A stretch of DNA of 64,000 nucleotides. Origin: Trichostrongylus colubriformis (taxonomy: Eukaryota; Nematoda; Chromadorea; Rhabditida; Trichostrongylidae). The stretch spans positions 43,111,551-43,175,550 of the forward strand of contig OZ022260.1 in assembly GCA_963978905.1 (NCBI GenBank), written 5' to 3'. This document shows, in pieces, positions 36,211 through 47,930 of the stretch (its first letter is position 1; every line of letters begins with the position of its first letter). Made by a program: the position numbers and the translations under genes. The notes beneath the pieces were generated by a model. It saw only the letters and a program-made list of their open reading frames with translations, ran no database searches and was not told the origin of the DNA.

Positions 36211-38202
36211 TGCAATTTTCAAAACCAGCCACGGTTCGTGGTAAGATTTTTTTTCGTGCAAATCGAGGCATCATTAAGAGTAATGAGAAAGAAGGAGAGA
36301 TTCATTCTTCATTAAGAAAATGATAGGTTTAAAAAATGGTCTTTGGCAACCCCCGTTCAAAATTTTGTCCTGGTGCTCTCGTCGCGGACTCTCATCTTGG
36401 GCGCTCCTCATTGGTGCGGCTTCCTATGGCCGGCTAGCTGTTGAGGGAGGGTCAGGGTCAATATTCATGGGAGGCTGGCTTGGTGTCTGCATCACCCCTT
36501 TTAGTGATGAGGGGGCCAAAGCACGTGTGGGAACTTTTTTCCGGGTTTCGGTTGTTTAGTTTTGAACTTTCTCTACTCCTACACTGCAGGGGCCCCAAAA
36601 TTACGAGCGCCAATGTATTAAAAAATATTTTGTTGGCGTCAATAGAGTGAAAGAAAAATGACCGCTCACAACTTCAGTATCTTGTGTAACAAGGCATATC
36701 ATAAGTTCATAACCATATCATAAGTTGCCCTGCTCCGATAAGGATAAAGGCGCAAGGTCTCTTCAGCACTCAACCGTTCTCCCGTGCACTCCTTCATCTT
36801 TCCCACGGCTACTTTGTGTGGCTCCATACCAGGATGACTGACTCGACAGACCTTGCTTTCAGTTGAGGATCCCGGCAAGAGATCAATGGAATCAATTTTG
36901 GGAGGTTTGACGAACGTCTCAGAAAGTGATGAATTTGGTCAAATCAGGGTGGCACCACTTTTGAATCAGTTTGATTCTGTCACATCTTGGTCCCTTCCCA
37001 AAACTCCTACTTGCTGATGCGCTGAAAATGGCACTGCTATGAGTCAAGTTGTCAGTTCGTGAAAATTTTTTGCCTTCTCATGTGTGCAGGGGCCATTCGT
37101 GTGAGTGTCGGGATCAGCATCCTGTTTTTCACATGAATGTTCACTTGCAAGATTACTCTTGTAGTACCTTCTGTTTAGTACTTCCTGAAATTCTGAGATT
37201 AGTTTCATTTCGAGCTAAGTCTGACGTATTTCTAAGGGGTTCTGGAATAACCACTACCAGCATATGATCGCAAATGACAACTATGATAACGTCCAGTCTG
37301 AGAAACTCCTAAAATTTTGGATACATAGGAGAGAGCATGTTTCTCTACAAAATGCCTGAATAACCCAATAAATCCTGGAAAGGAATAGTGAACATCAAAG
37401 GCAGAGTAACCCGGCCGCGAACGATGGCCCGCCCTCCGCAGCAACTCGACCAGCGGATGCTGGTTACCGTAGCTGGCAGCGCTGCGGGATTGTGATAAGT
37501 CCCCAAGCAGCGCTTTTTCAATGCGAGTTTCGCCACACATTACCTATTTTAAGCTGGAATGCTTAATAAAGAGAAAACGTCTCCTCAGTTCTCACCTCTC
37601 GTCACCACTGGCGGAGCTCTTAGGTAGAGTCGTTTAGTGAGAAATTTGAAACTTTCTGTTGAAATTTTTTGAAGTCTATGAGAAAACTGGGCACTGGAAT
37701 TTCGAAGTGAACCTCGAGAAAGAGGCGTCAGTCACTGATTCGCACTTCAGTGGTACTTCAGGAGGAGTCTGACAAAACAGGAAATTCAGCAAGATCCAAT
37801 TAGAACGCTTTCACATTGCACGTGATCAGTCATTTGTTGTGCTAAAAAATGGCAAACGTCTGCCTCACATTTACTGGATTGAAGCATGCGGGTCCAACCA
37901 ACCGGCGTTTCTCAGGATTTCTCATCACGTTTTGTTTCAGCTACTTCATATACAGTACCGCTCTAATCGTTCAAAAGAAAACAGAAAATGCAGAGCTGCT
38001 TTTACATTTTCCCTTCCGCGGTAACTCTATTTTTTTCGAATTTCCGGTACATAACAGCGAGCTCTACAAGATGCTGCTTTGTGAATTAAGAAATTTTTAA
38101 ATTTTGTCGCTCCGTTTCCTGAGATATCTGTGGGAGGTCATTGGAATGCGACGCCTGCTATAGTTATAACCAGAAAGCAAATACTATGTATCTTATCGCA
38201 TA
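36211..38202. other. no gene seen; a short family G fragment at 37.40-37.55 kb
   Basis: 36.33-36.62 kb is GC-rich and ends 'ggggccccaaaattacgagc', possibly another repeat. 37.40-37.55 kb is an inverted piece of family G ('gggattgtgataagt' and 'aatgcgagtttcgccacaca'). Near 37.96 kb 'acagtaccgctctaatcgtt' resembles an isolated Tc1-type terminus. Confidence 0.45.
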
Positions 38203-38373
38203 TACTCCATTTCGGAGCGCCTGGTAGGGCGTTGCCTACGGACATGAGTGAGTGGCGAGAGTAAGAGAGTGTGGCAACAGTGAGAGTGAGAGGGCATGTG
38301 AGAGACTTTGATCCACTCCCACCCAAGTCCGTAGGCCACGCCTTATTAGGCGCCGCTCCGAAATGGACTGTAC
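38203..38373. repeat. palindromic MITE family D, copy 3
   Basis: The ends 'actccatttcggagcgcctg' and 'gccgctccgaaatggactgt' are mutual inverses. The inner 'gcctacggac' and 'gtccgtaggc' pair. Confidence 0.87.
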
Positions 38374-39317
38374 ATGTATCTGCGCACAATATTCATTTTC
38401 TCTGCCGCAAATGAGAATTTTGGATCATTCTCCTTCTCGCCTACTGAGTTGCACCGATATTTGAACGATTAGGGTATTGGAAAGAAAAGCATTGACTACT
38501 CGGATGTAAATAAATGCTTGCTTTGAAGAAGCTCCCCACGTAGTTCCTTACTCTTTGAAAGCTCTACTAAAACCAAGGCCTGCGAACATACCGCCTCAGC
38601 TTAATTAGGAAAGAGGGAGGGTTCGCAAAACAGCTTTTTCTCCAAAAGAGCTTGTTTTTGAAGGTTTTCATCTGCTCCGGACGCCTTTGTGTGTTTTCAT
38701 CTGCTTCCATAGCTGCCAAATTTCTTTGTAAGCGTTAGACGGGGCATAGAAATGACTCCTTTTCTAAAGTAATTCTTTTATATTTTTCCTTAGACCTTTG
38801 TGTCTGAATTATCGAAATGGGCTACGCTCACGTGATAGTCACTCAAATGCATTTCCTCTATAGGTTTAATTGAATCTGAAAGGAACATGCCCCAATTTTT
38901 TTATTGCCTGCATTCATTTTTATGGTCGCGCCTCCATTCTCTCCCTTAATGAACGGCAGCGGGTATGAGCTGAAGGGATCTCGGTCCTCACTAAGGAGTT
39001 TTTAGCATTTCGAAGCGCTCGAAGCGACTCAATGAGGCTTCATACATTTTGCTCTGCACTTACGTTTTCCGCTTCTGTGAATGGACGTGCTAGAAACACC
39101 TCAGATAAATGTGGCCCAATGGATTTGGCAGAGTTATGAAACGCTAGTAAACACAAAATGTCAGATGGAATAGCATTTCCATCTCCTGATTTTCTAATCA
39201 TTCCTTTTGTTTTTCTTTCTCCTCACTGATACACCATCTATCACCTCTGTTTTTATTTTTACCGAATAGCTGGATTAACGTGCCCACTACCTTTGTGCAG
39301 CTCTTTCTGAAAGTGCT
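38374..39317. other. no gene seen
   Basis: AT-rich intergenic sequence with only short frames. Confidence 0.45.
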
Positions 39318-39508
39318 AAAAGGCATATTCCGCGCTCGCTATGGGTGGAGTAACCAATTGACTCTCCATTGGTTGTCGGCGGTTCGAAGGCGGTCTCTCC
39401 TCGCCTTATTGCCTGCAGTGGGGCGTGGAGAGACCGCCTCCCAACCGCTGACAACCAATGGAGAGTCAGTTGGTTACTCCACCCATAGCGAGCGCGGAAT
39501 ATGCCTTT
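39318..39508. repeat. fold-back MITE B, about 96-bp arms
   Basis: The left arm (aaggcatattccgcgctcgc...) and right arm inverse match with only a few mismatches over 96 bp, so the whole 190 bp is one hairpin. The right end ttaa is shared with the start of MITE A, copy 3. Confidence 0.92.
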
Positions 39509-39940
39509 AAAGGAATCGTCCACGAAAAAGTGAGTTTCTTTGTCACCCAGATGTTTATGCTCTATTTGCTTAATAAGGGCCGCATGCAAAGTTTCACGAG
39601 AAAACGTTAGAATTCGGCTTAGATACAGCTCCCGAAATTCTCGGTCGGGTGGGCGTGGCCTCCAAGTTAAACCTCTGTCCCGTCGTCCGTCACGGTTGGG
39701 AACGGAGAGTGGGATTGTTCATGTAACCTTCTGTTCCTACAATGTGTCTGCGACCACGACGGACGACGTGGTGAACATTTGCTCGGAGGCCCCGCCCACA
39801 CAGCAGAGACTTTGTGGTGCTTTATCTTACCCGGATTCACATTTTTCGCGTAAAACTTTGCATGCGGTCTACATTGGGCAAATACAACATAAATATATGG
39901 GTAACAGAAAAACTCATTTTTCCATGGACGATTCCTTTAA
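39505..39940. repeat. MITE family A, copy 3
   Basis: Inverted ends ttaaaggaatcgtccacga and tggacgattcctttaa have TTAA at both outer edges. Collinear with 29425-29843. The 139-codon + strand ORF inside is repeat. Confidence 0.88.
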
Positions 39941-40631
39941 GATGTGCAACATACGCTAATTGACCAACAAATAAGTTGTTTGCGCTGTGGCTTCGTTCAG
40001 TGGACATCCCATACATAACAATTCAGCCAGCTGAGCTATTTTGTGTGTACACTGAAGTGTGGTACTTCGTTAGAAATTCGTTTGTAGCAGTTGTTTTTCG
40101 TGCAGTTTAGTGCAGCTTTCGGGTGTGTAATTACATCTCGTTACAGAATTTCAGTTTGTTGACACCTTCTCACTTGACCACCACCTGCTCGATTGCCAAA
40201 CGAATGCTGTCTGTGTAAGTGATGGTTGTACAGTCGACTGACGATGCTGTTCGCTCATCATGGCTCTGTTGCCGGTAAGTGCATTCACACCTGCAGTCTT
40301 TTTTTTTTCGTCGGAATTTTAAAAGATTCATTGGGATTTTCGTCGAAAAGCGAGTTAATGAGAAGCGATATCAAGTAGAGAGGTTCTTTGATTCTCAATT
40401 TGTTTCCTTTCATTGAATGTTCATACTCATTCTTTCTGGTGTGAAAAGTGCATGGTAACACGCTTTTATTTTTCTTCAATGAAAATCTGTTTTACATGAG
40501 AATTTTTTCTTTTGTCACTATTGGATCTGCAGCAGTTATCGCCATTGTCGTCGTCGATTGTAAGGTTTCCGCCTGGACTCTCACCATTAAGATCTCATTT
40601 AGATCAATGTGTATCGTAATGACAGGACATG

Positions 40632-40680
40632 ATAAATAAATATATAAATAAGTAAATAAATAAATAAATAAATAAGTAAA
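40632..40680. repeat. (TAAA)n microsatellite
   Basis: About twelve tetranucleotide units of ataa/taaa type, with two interruptions. Confidence 0.95.
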
Positions 40681-40727
40681 ACAATTGAATAATAAAGTAT
40701 GCACCTCATGTAAAAGGATGCGTACGA

Positions 40728-40878
40728 GCTAGGGGTGCCGCACGCAGTTGGGCTCTATGGCAATTACGCCTAAAATAAAGGGCAGGACACAGCAATCGCT
40801 CTAGGACCCAGCCACGCTTCGAGCTGACAGCCGTCTTGCGAAATCCTGTCCTAACGATGCACACTCGAGGAGATCCAC
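40728..40878. repeat. family H fragment
   Basis: The right half of the palindrome at 24.86 kb, recognisable by 'tgcgaaatcctgtcctaacg' and 'gatgcacactcgag'. The left half is missing. Confidence 0.6.
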
Positions 40879-41430
40879 GTCTTACGGTATTGCGGAAATC
40901 ACACATAGTCGACAGCAGATGTAGTGGTACACTTGGAATGTTTGGTTCGATGCGAGATTTTTGGGTTCTTTCAGATACCCTACTGCTCAATCTTCTCGAA
41001 TCTTCTCAAAAAGATAATGAAGGTAACTTAGAATAACTGGTTAGTGTAAGACAAGTACAAACCGAAATTTTCAATCGATGATATCACTCCGTGTGCCCCC
41101 CACGCTACGCCTACTCACTCCCAAGCCACCCCCCCCCCCCCCACATGGGTATAAATAAGAGAGTGTTCATAGGACTCGTCACCAGGGGTGATTGATTAGG
41201 AACTTATGAAGAATATGGATTGTTTTGCACCTGCCTTGCTCATACTATATTCGACACGCATGAATTCCAAGATGGATAAAAGCAATAGTAAAAATAACAA
41301 ACAGAAGATGATAATAATAAAATTATAGTCAACAATAAAATAATAATAAATTTCACTCGGCAGAGATGTTGTTGAAATCTATGGTGGCGCACATGTCCTT
41401 ACGTCCGAATTTTAAGTTATTTTCATTGTT

Positions 41431-41716
41431 GGCGGAGATGGTGTGGTGACAGGTGGCGCACACGCCACTCTCATGGTGCAGGGATCAAATCCCGTATCAA
41501 CGCCCACCCAGGCCAACGAAACCTTCCATCCCTCTCAGCTAAATGAATCGGTACCAGGCTCGTCTGTGAGGATCAAAGCAGTGTATTGTACATCGGCTGG
41601 GCCCCTCAGGTCATTGTTTAGCCTAAATCGCACACCAGCCATCACGAGTCCGAATGGAACTACAATGTGTGGCGCCTCCCGGAAATTAACGGCAAAAACT
41701 TTATCCTTCACCTTTT
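41431..41716 (+). mobile_element. candidate tRNA-derived SINE J, copy 2
   Basis: Opens 'ggagatggtgtggtgacagg' (A-box-like). The B box gatcaaatc fits GWTCRANNC exactly, about 35 bp downstream. The body matches the other three copies to 'aaactttatccttcaccttt'. Confidence 0.72.
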
Positions 41717-42192
41717 GAACTTCATTTTCGCTGTAGAGGTCATAAGATAGAGGCGGTGCATCCTATTTGTAGTGTTCTTGTATAAGACCTGAGGAACATA
41801 TACACTAACAGACTACTCGTGTGTGCTCACGATCGTCGTAGTTATGACGTCGGCGCGAAGTTAGAACGATGGGAGCTAGCAGATTATGATTTTTGCAAGG
41901 TGCGGAGTGCAAGTAAGGAGATGGCTCTCGGCCAAGGGAAAGTTACTGGCGCAAGCAGTGCCTGTGAATCCACTCTGTTATCCATTCGAGGAATTCACCA
42001 CACACTAGCCACATGATTGGCCACTGCGGCCCTGCTGCTCGTCTCTATCTCCTGCGGCCCCCTCCATCCTTTGGTTCTCTTTCTTAGCGCCTTTATAGTG
42101 TTGAACAGCAACGAGAGATAAATATAGTGGGAAAGCCCAAACTTGAGTGTTCTGGAAGATAGGTTCTGTTATTTTTTCACTAATGAATTACA

Positions 42193-42486
42193 TGGGCGGA
42201 CGTGGTGCAGTGCCAGGTGGCGAGCACTTGCACGGTGCGGAGATCGGATCCTGCATCATTAACCCTCTCGGTCTATCGAGCCTTAAATCCTTCAGGGCTA
42301 GGTGGATGGGTATCAGACTCGTCTGGGAGAGTAAAAGCACTGACTTGTACATCGGTTGGTCAGCGCAAGTCATTGTATGGACGGAATCGTAATCACCTGC
42401 CACCACGATTCTGCATGGAACTATAATGCGCGGCGCATCCCAACAAGGGGTTGGTTGACGCGAAAACTTTTTTCCTCTACCCTTTT
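42193..42486 (+). mobile_element. candidate tRNA-derived SINE J, copy 3
   Basis: A-box-like tggtgcagtgccaggtgg; B-box position gatcggatc (one mismatch); same body and end 'cgaaaactttttt cctctaccctttt' type. Same orientation as the other copies. Confidence 0.72.
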
Positions 42487-42501
42487 ACTGGATTACATCG
42501 C

Positions 42502-42675
42502 ATGTCTGTTCCTATTACTAAGCGTGACAACCCTCACAAGGCTACAGTGAACTTTGCCGTCGAGGATCCGAGCTCTCTTTCAGGGATTCGGGCAAAAATG
42601 AGACGGGTGAATGCATCGTCAAGTAGTGAGGTGGAGCCGCCACTAAGCATAGAACGGCGGACAATTCCTCTATAA
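42502..42675 (+). CDS. possible 57-codon coding piece of unknown function
   Basis: An ATG-initiated frame just downstream of the SINE reads MSVPITKRDNPHKATVNFAV, then a serine-rich SSSSEVEPP, and stops TAA after RRTIPL. The composition is protein-like, but no splice partner or family is known. The KRDN-HK motif reappears 600 bp downstream with different codons. Confidence 0.25.
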   Translation: MSVPITKRDNPHKATVNFAVEDPSSLSGIRAKMRRVNASSSSEVEPPLSIERRTIPL

Positions 42676-43048
42676 CAGCCATGTAGAGACTGTGAAACGT
42701 CATCAAAAGTGAGAAGACTGAAAATTTTTCAACATCTAGTGAATGACAACAACACAGTATACGCTGAAATAAGGAATAAAATGCGCTGTTGCGACCACAT
42801 ATCAATTAGAGGTCCACAGAATCGCACTTTCAAGTATTGCATCAAATTACCCTCGATTCGGAAGTAATCCAGGGGGAATGTCTCCAGTTACTTCTGAGAA
42901 AAGGAGGAAAAATTTTCTGCTAGTGCTCAAAAACTAGGTCAACGAATTATTACTTTACTTTCATCTCTGGTACTGACTGCAATACACCGTAGAACAGCTG
43001 CATTAGTTTACCTACCTTGATCGTTCATTTGTTTTTTGAAATATACAT

Positions 43049-43554
43049 CAGTTGTTGCCTTTACTCTGCTGGCACTTTCCACACTATACATAGTACATTT
43101 CCTTCACAAGAGAGATAACGAGCATAAGGTGATTCAGAAAAATTCGTTTTACTCCGAGAATGTCACGATAAGTGCATTCAACGTCGAACTCGTAGAGCTT
43201 AACAACATACTTAGTTACGTCCATACTGCGTTCCTGGAGGCTGTTTACTACTGGAGCTGATAAGGAAGGCAGTTCCTTTGTCAAACCGCGCAGTCTCTTA
43301 TTCTCCCTCCTCTATAGTTTTACATTAGCAAACTTTAGTAGTCGTATTTTATTTGAAACTGCGCGGAAGTTGAAAACAGATTTTAATGGCTGACTTTTTC
43401 CCTGATTCGTCTCCGTAGGAGTCATTGCCTGATCCAGGATCGACCGCTACAGTCAGAAGCTTCCATCAAGGCAAACTCGCTGAACATAAGACACAAAAGT
43501 TAGTTATCAACTTCCGTACAGTTTTAAAAAACATACGACGACCGGAGCAATTCT
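43049..43554 (+). CDS. possible small membrane or secreted protein gene, partial exons
   Basis: A frame at 43049-43122 encodes a hydrophobic helix (VVAFTLLALSTLYIVHFL) followed by HKRDNEHK. A phase-0 junction there could join 43420-43554, which follows a tccgtag acceptor and reads ESLPDPGSTATVRSFHQGKL... to a TGA. No start codon was found, and the donor gtgattc is weak. The downstream part is duplicated at 43.79 kb. Could be a remnant gene. Confidence 0.25.
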
Positions 43555-44135
43555 GAAGCTCGTAGAGAGTCAAATATGGGGGCTAGTTATTGCTAGCAAA
43601 TTCCATCCTTCATGCAGTGCATAGCACCAGCGATGGCTGTACCCGCAATGACATCCTTACTTCCATTGTGATCGTGATCTATGTTTAACAAGCCAACGAA
43701 GGCTTCATTTCAAGGCCTTGTTTTGTTAATTACCACCGCTGGTTTTGTGTTAATTATCACCGCGACTTTTTCCCTGATTCGTCTCCGTAGGAGTCATTGC
43801 CTGATCCAGGTATCGACCGCTACAGTCAGAGGCTTCCATCAAGGCAAACTCGCTGAACATAAGACACAAAAGTTAGTTATCAACTTCCGTACAGTTTTAA
43901 AAAACATACGACGACCGGAGCAATTCTGAAGCTCGTAGAGAGTCAAATATGGGGACTAGTTATTGCTAGCAAATTTCATCCTTCATGCAGTGCATAGCAC
44001 CAGCGATGGCTGTACCCGCAATGACATCCATACATCCATTGTGATCGTGATCTATGTTTAACAAGCCAACGAAGGCTTCATTTCAAGGCCTTGTTTTGTT
44101 AATTATCACCGCTGGTTTTGTGTTAATTATCACCG
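43392..44135. repeat. tandem duplication of a 372-bp unit
   Basis: The unit from 'actttttccctgattcgtct' to 'ttaattatcaccgc' occurs twice with offset 372 and only a handful of differences over its length. This indicates a recent local duplication. The second copy has one extra T inside the open frame. Confidence 0.95.
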
Positions 44136-44264
44136 CTATCGAGCTGCCCTACTCTTGCTAACGTGCTCATTTTGCTTCACGACATGCTGAGATTCTAAAT
44201 TACATATACTCACACTGATCCTCCTATCAGATTAAGCGCCCATCACCCCTTGACTGGGGTGCGT

Positions 44265-44560
44265 CTTGTCCGACTTGGTGAGGTTACGCGAGATGGTGGC
44301 GGCCGCGCTGGTGTCTGTCATCAGGACATAAAGTTCGCGTTGCGGCGTCCGTCCTATGACGCGATGATGCGAGCTATGCCCACCGTATTGAATGGGTACT
44401 AAAGCGATGAAAGTGCTCTACACCTTATTCTAGGCACAATCGCTTCACGACTCAACTAATCGGCACCCTATCTTGCACCATCTCGTTACGCGTCAAACGC
44501 GGTGGCACAAATTTCCTGCCCTAACGGCGCACTCCCGCTGCCGCGCCCTTCTGCGGTTAG
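44265..44560. repeat. palindromic repeat family I, diverged copy
   Basis: 'gcgagatggtggcggccgcg' to 'ctgccctaacggcgcactcc', with inner inverted words 'ttacgcgagatggt' / 'accatctcgttacgc'. More diverged than the 23.4- and 54.2-kb copies. Confidence 0.55.
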
Positions 44561-44841
44561 CCATTACGCAATAGGACTAGCAGGGCACTTGTCGTGCGTG
44601 GTGACGCAGGTTGGACGGTCCTGATTCGCACGATCAATGCATTTTTGGTTGACTTCAACTTTATCCCTGTTCCATGCATAAGGAAAGTAGCCAGCCATGA
44701 TATACTCTCCTCTCCATGGCTAGTTTTTGCTCTAACAATTCTCCCATCCTTATTATTGATCTTTGTCGAACTTCATAGGCAGTGGTTTATGCTAAGACAC
44801 TTCTGCTTCTTGTGTGATAATTTTATGCCCTTCCTCCACAG

Positions 44842-44924
44842 GCAAGAAACATTCAAAAAAATCAATAGTCCAGTTCCGCTTATTTGCGATCTCCTCGCCA
44901 TATGCTTCGAAGACCTCAAAAAAG
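44842..44924 (+). CDS. possible internal exon of an unknown gene
   Basis: Flanked by a good acceptor (cttcctccacag) and a consensus donor (aaaaag/gtaagt), reading QETFKKINSPVPLICDLLAI then CFEDLKK. The open frame before the acceptor (from 44594) has a hydrophobic stretch, FALTILPSLLLIFVEL. No neighbouring exon could be fixed. Confidence 0.3.
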
Positions 44925-45419
44925 GTAAGTAATCATAGTTGAAGACAGTGATAGGGCTAATGTGGGTAAGGGAACTCCTGAACTGGGTCACGCAAATGAA
45001 AGTTAGGGGTCTAGAAGATAGGATGTGGCAGTATTACCGATGAGAAAGAGTGCCTCCGGGCTCTATCAGAACCGTCTCTTCAACAGCTACCACTTGTTTT
45101 ATGGCAGTCCGCCACTTTTTCGAGGCAACCCGCCCCTTTTGAGAACGGCAGGAAGAGAATCTTGTTTCTTGGTTTTTTGACCGTTTCATTCGGTTGTTTC
45201 TTCACTTCTAAACTATTGAGCACCTCGATCTTCATATTTAATGATCCTTCCATACTCGCTCGAATTACCCGTGTCACTGCCTTAAAAGCTGACCTGTACA
45301 CACACGATCGAACGCTCATGCAATCGACTGCGAAAACAGTAGTTGGGTTAGACTATTGTGCTCATAGTTAGGGTATTACGTAGTGGTTGAATGTTTGATT
45401 TAGCCTACTCCGTTCCAAT

Positions 45420-45620
45420 GGGTGGAGATGGAGCAGCGCCAGATGGCGCGCGCGCCCACAAGTGTGTGGCGATCAAATCCAGCATCAATGTCCATACAGG
45501 CCAACCTGGCCTTACATCTTCCCGTTGATTGACTGGTACAAGCAACCACAATTATGTAGGCATAAGAATGAACGCTACATCCCAGCAAGGGATTAGGCTA
45601 AAAACCATTCTTTTAACTTG
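45420..45620 (+). mobile_element. candidate tRNA-derived SINE J, copy 4 (internally deleted)
   Basis: Keeps the promoter-like head, 'gatggagcagcgccagatgg' and the B box gatcaaatc, but lacks about 80 bp of the body. It ends 'cccagcaagggattaggcta'. Confidence 0.65.
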
Positions 45621-46865
45621 GTATTTTGCGACCGGGGCGCATGATGGATCATCAGTAGGACAACTTTTCGCTAGACTCATTCTTTAAAGCTCCGGCTTCT
45701 CCTCTGTGAGCACTTCAGTTCCACTGAAATTGCGATGTACTTTGTGCCATCACCATGGGATCGTTTGATATTCCTAGAAAGCTCCTTTAACAACGCTCCG
45801 CCTTTTTATGCTCCGTTGGCCGACCTCTTGAGCTGATTTGCATCTCATCTTCACTCTAGCATCTCACTACCAATGATGTAAGTTGGCGGAACGATCCCTC
45901 GAAGAATACCAAATGTTTCCCTAGATCTTTTCTCTTCTCTTTCTTTTGTTTTTGGATAAAGATAACGAAAACCCCTCGGCAGGTTATTTGTCATCAGGAC
46001 TTTGAAGTGATCCGGTTGATAGTTATCATCGTCGGCGTTTTGTTTTTATTTTCTAGCTCAAAGTCTCGCTCTTTGTTTGCGTAATCCTAGCTATCGGTAA
46101 TGATCTGCTGCTCAAGGATCTGGATTTTGGAGTGTAGCGGAGGGTGGAACCACGTTCTGAGAAGGTGTGTGGCGGAAAGAGCGGCGTTCGACAGCCGAAA
46201 CACAAAATCTGACCGAAACACTTTGAAATTTCGACAGTAGTACTGTAATACTCATTTACATTCGCTATGCAGCGACCATATGAAGATCCAGCGACCACCA
46301 CGAGGAGAACAGTTAATTTTCGGGGAAAATATCCATGTGTCTGAGGCAAGAGAGACAAAACAAAAGGCTAGGTTCTTCTGGGGATCTGTGCTGCGTAACT
46401 CGTCATTATTTGATCATCAAGTCTTTTTTAAAAGTTTGCTCACGAAACCAGGTAATCGCAATAAGGTTTTTGGGGGTTGAGCATTCCCGGAAAAGGGAAA
46501 CGTTCTAAAATTCTCTGTATTACTGCAAAGTCCTTGAGCTTAAGGGAGCTAAGTTTCAATTCTTATCGCTTTCATGTTTTCATTTCAAATACCACGTGGT
46601 GACCGGATATGTGTCAACCATCCGATTAGGTCACCGCGCCATGTGAGGTGCGTCGCCCCAAGCGTCAAGAGATTTGTCGGTCCCGTTATGAATAGGCCAC
46701 GAGCCAATGACGTCTTCGCGTGACCTTATCTCGTTGAACAGCTTCGATGCACAATTCATAATGACTCGAAATATTCAGAAGCGTCCGGAGACCGTTCCGC
46801 CCCTTGAAACACTTTCCCTGAAGATGGCTTCATCGTTATTGATTTTCAATTGTCGTGGTATATGT
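45621..46865. other. no confident gene
   Basis: Two overlapping + frames begin near 46.27 kb. The one from 46280 ends at a possible donor, ccag/gtaatc, near 46452. Neither frame resembles a known family. The rest is intergenic. Confidence 0.25.
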
Positions 46866-47930
46866 ATTAGGTCGAGGAATAAGTGCCCGCCATTTTTATT
46901 CTCTGTCGTTCGCAACGTTCTCTTCACCTTTCGACGAAGTCTACATATGTTTCGATGGAGCTTTTTCTGCTCTACAAAATGGTGTTATTCTTCTTTCGAT
47001 TTCTTCGATTGCTTAATTTTATGAGGTTTAGAAATGAAGTAATCTGAAGGCGGGAATTCTCACTTCCGACTTTCCTCTTCTTCGTCTGCCATCGAAGTCA
47101 AAAAATGTATGCACATATCTTTTCGATAGAGCTTTTTCGCTCTTCGAATAGGTTTTATTTGTTTTTGATCATTGGATTGTATGCTATTTTTAAGGTTTAG
47201 AAATGAAGTAATTTGTAGGGAAAAATCTGCACTTTTGGCGCATCGAGGTCCAAAAAACTGACCTTTCTACGTCGGATGAAATCAAATAAGAGAAGAAGAC
47301 ATCCTTGATCCATCCACTGTTATAATTGAGGAGTTTCGTGCACGATAAATGTGCTTGATAAAAGCCGGATTTTTTTTTGCGAAAAAAGTGTGGATGGGCT
47401 TTAGTGAGTACCCCACTTCTAAGCCTCAATATCAAACTGTGAAAGTATCCAGAAGACTAATGGCATCATTTTGTAGAACAAGAAAAGCTCTATCGAATGC
47501 ATATGTGAACATTTTCTTCAATGTCGACGGGAGGCGAGGAAGAGAAGATGCCGAAAGTGCACACTTTCGCTGAGTGCTGCATTTTTGACTCTTTAAGACA
47601 GCAAAAAGTCGAGTGATTTGAATGAAAGCCAGTAACATTTTGTGAAGCTGAAAAAGCTCTATCGAATACTTATGTGCATAATTTTTGATTACGATGGCAG
47701 ACGAGGAAAATGAAGCGTCCAGAGTGCGAATTTTTGCCTTCTGCTCACTTCATTTCCAAATCTCATAAATATTGAGCAATCGAAGGAACCGAAAAACAGA
47801 TAGTAGCGTTTTTGTAGAGCAGGAAAATTCCTATCGAAAAAAATGTATACGCTTCGTTGAAAGGTGAAGGGACAATGTGGATGACAGCACAAAAAACGGC
47901 GAGAACTTATTTCCCAACTCAATATATAGG
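46866..47930. mobile_element. fold-back element family L, copy 2, with mariner-like ends
   Basis: The left end ttaggtcgaggaataagtgc and the inverse of the right end (gagttgggaaataagttctc) form terminal repeats. The arms stay complementary for several hundred bp ('gatagagctttttcgctctt' against 'aagctgaaaaagctctatcg'). About 1.06 kb, no transposase. The end resembles the TIR of the mariner at 50.17 kb. Confidence 0.83.

Noticed and set aside
39540..39959. 139-codon + strand frame
   Set aside because: Entirely within MITE A, copy 3; the matching copy at 29.4 kb does not keep the same frame.
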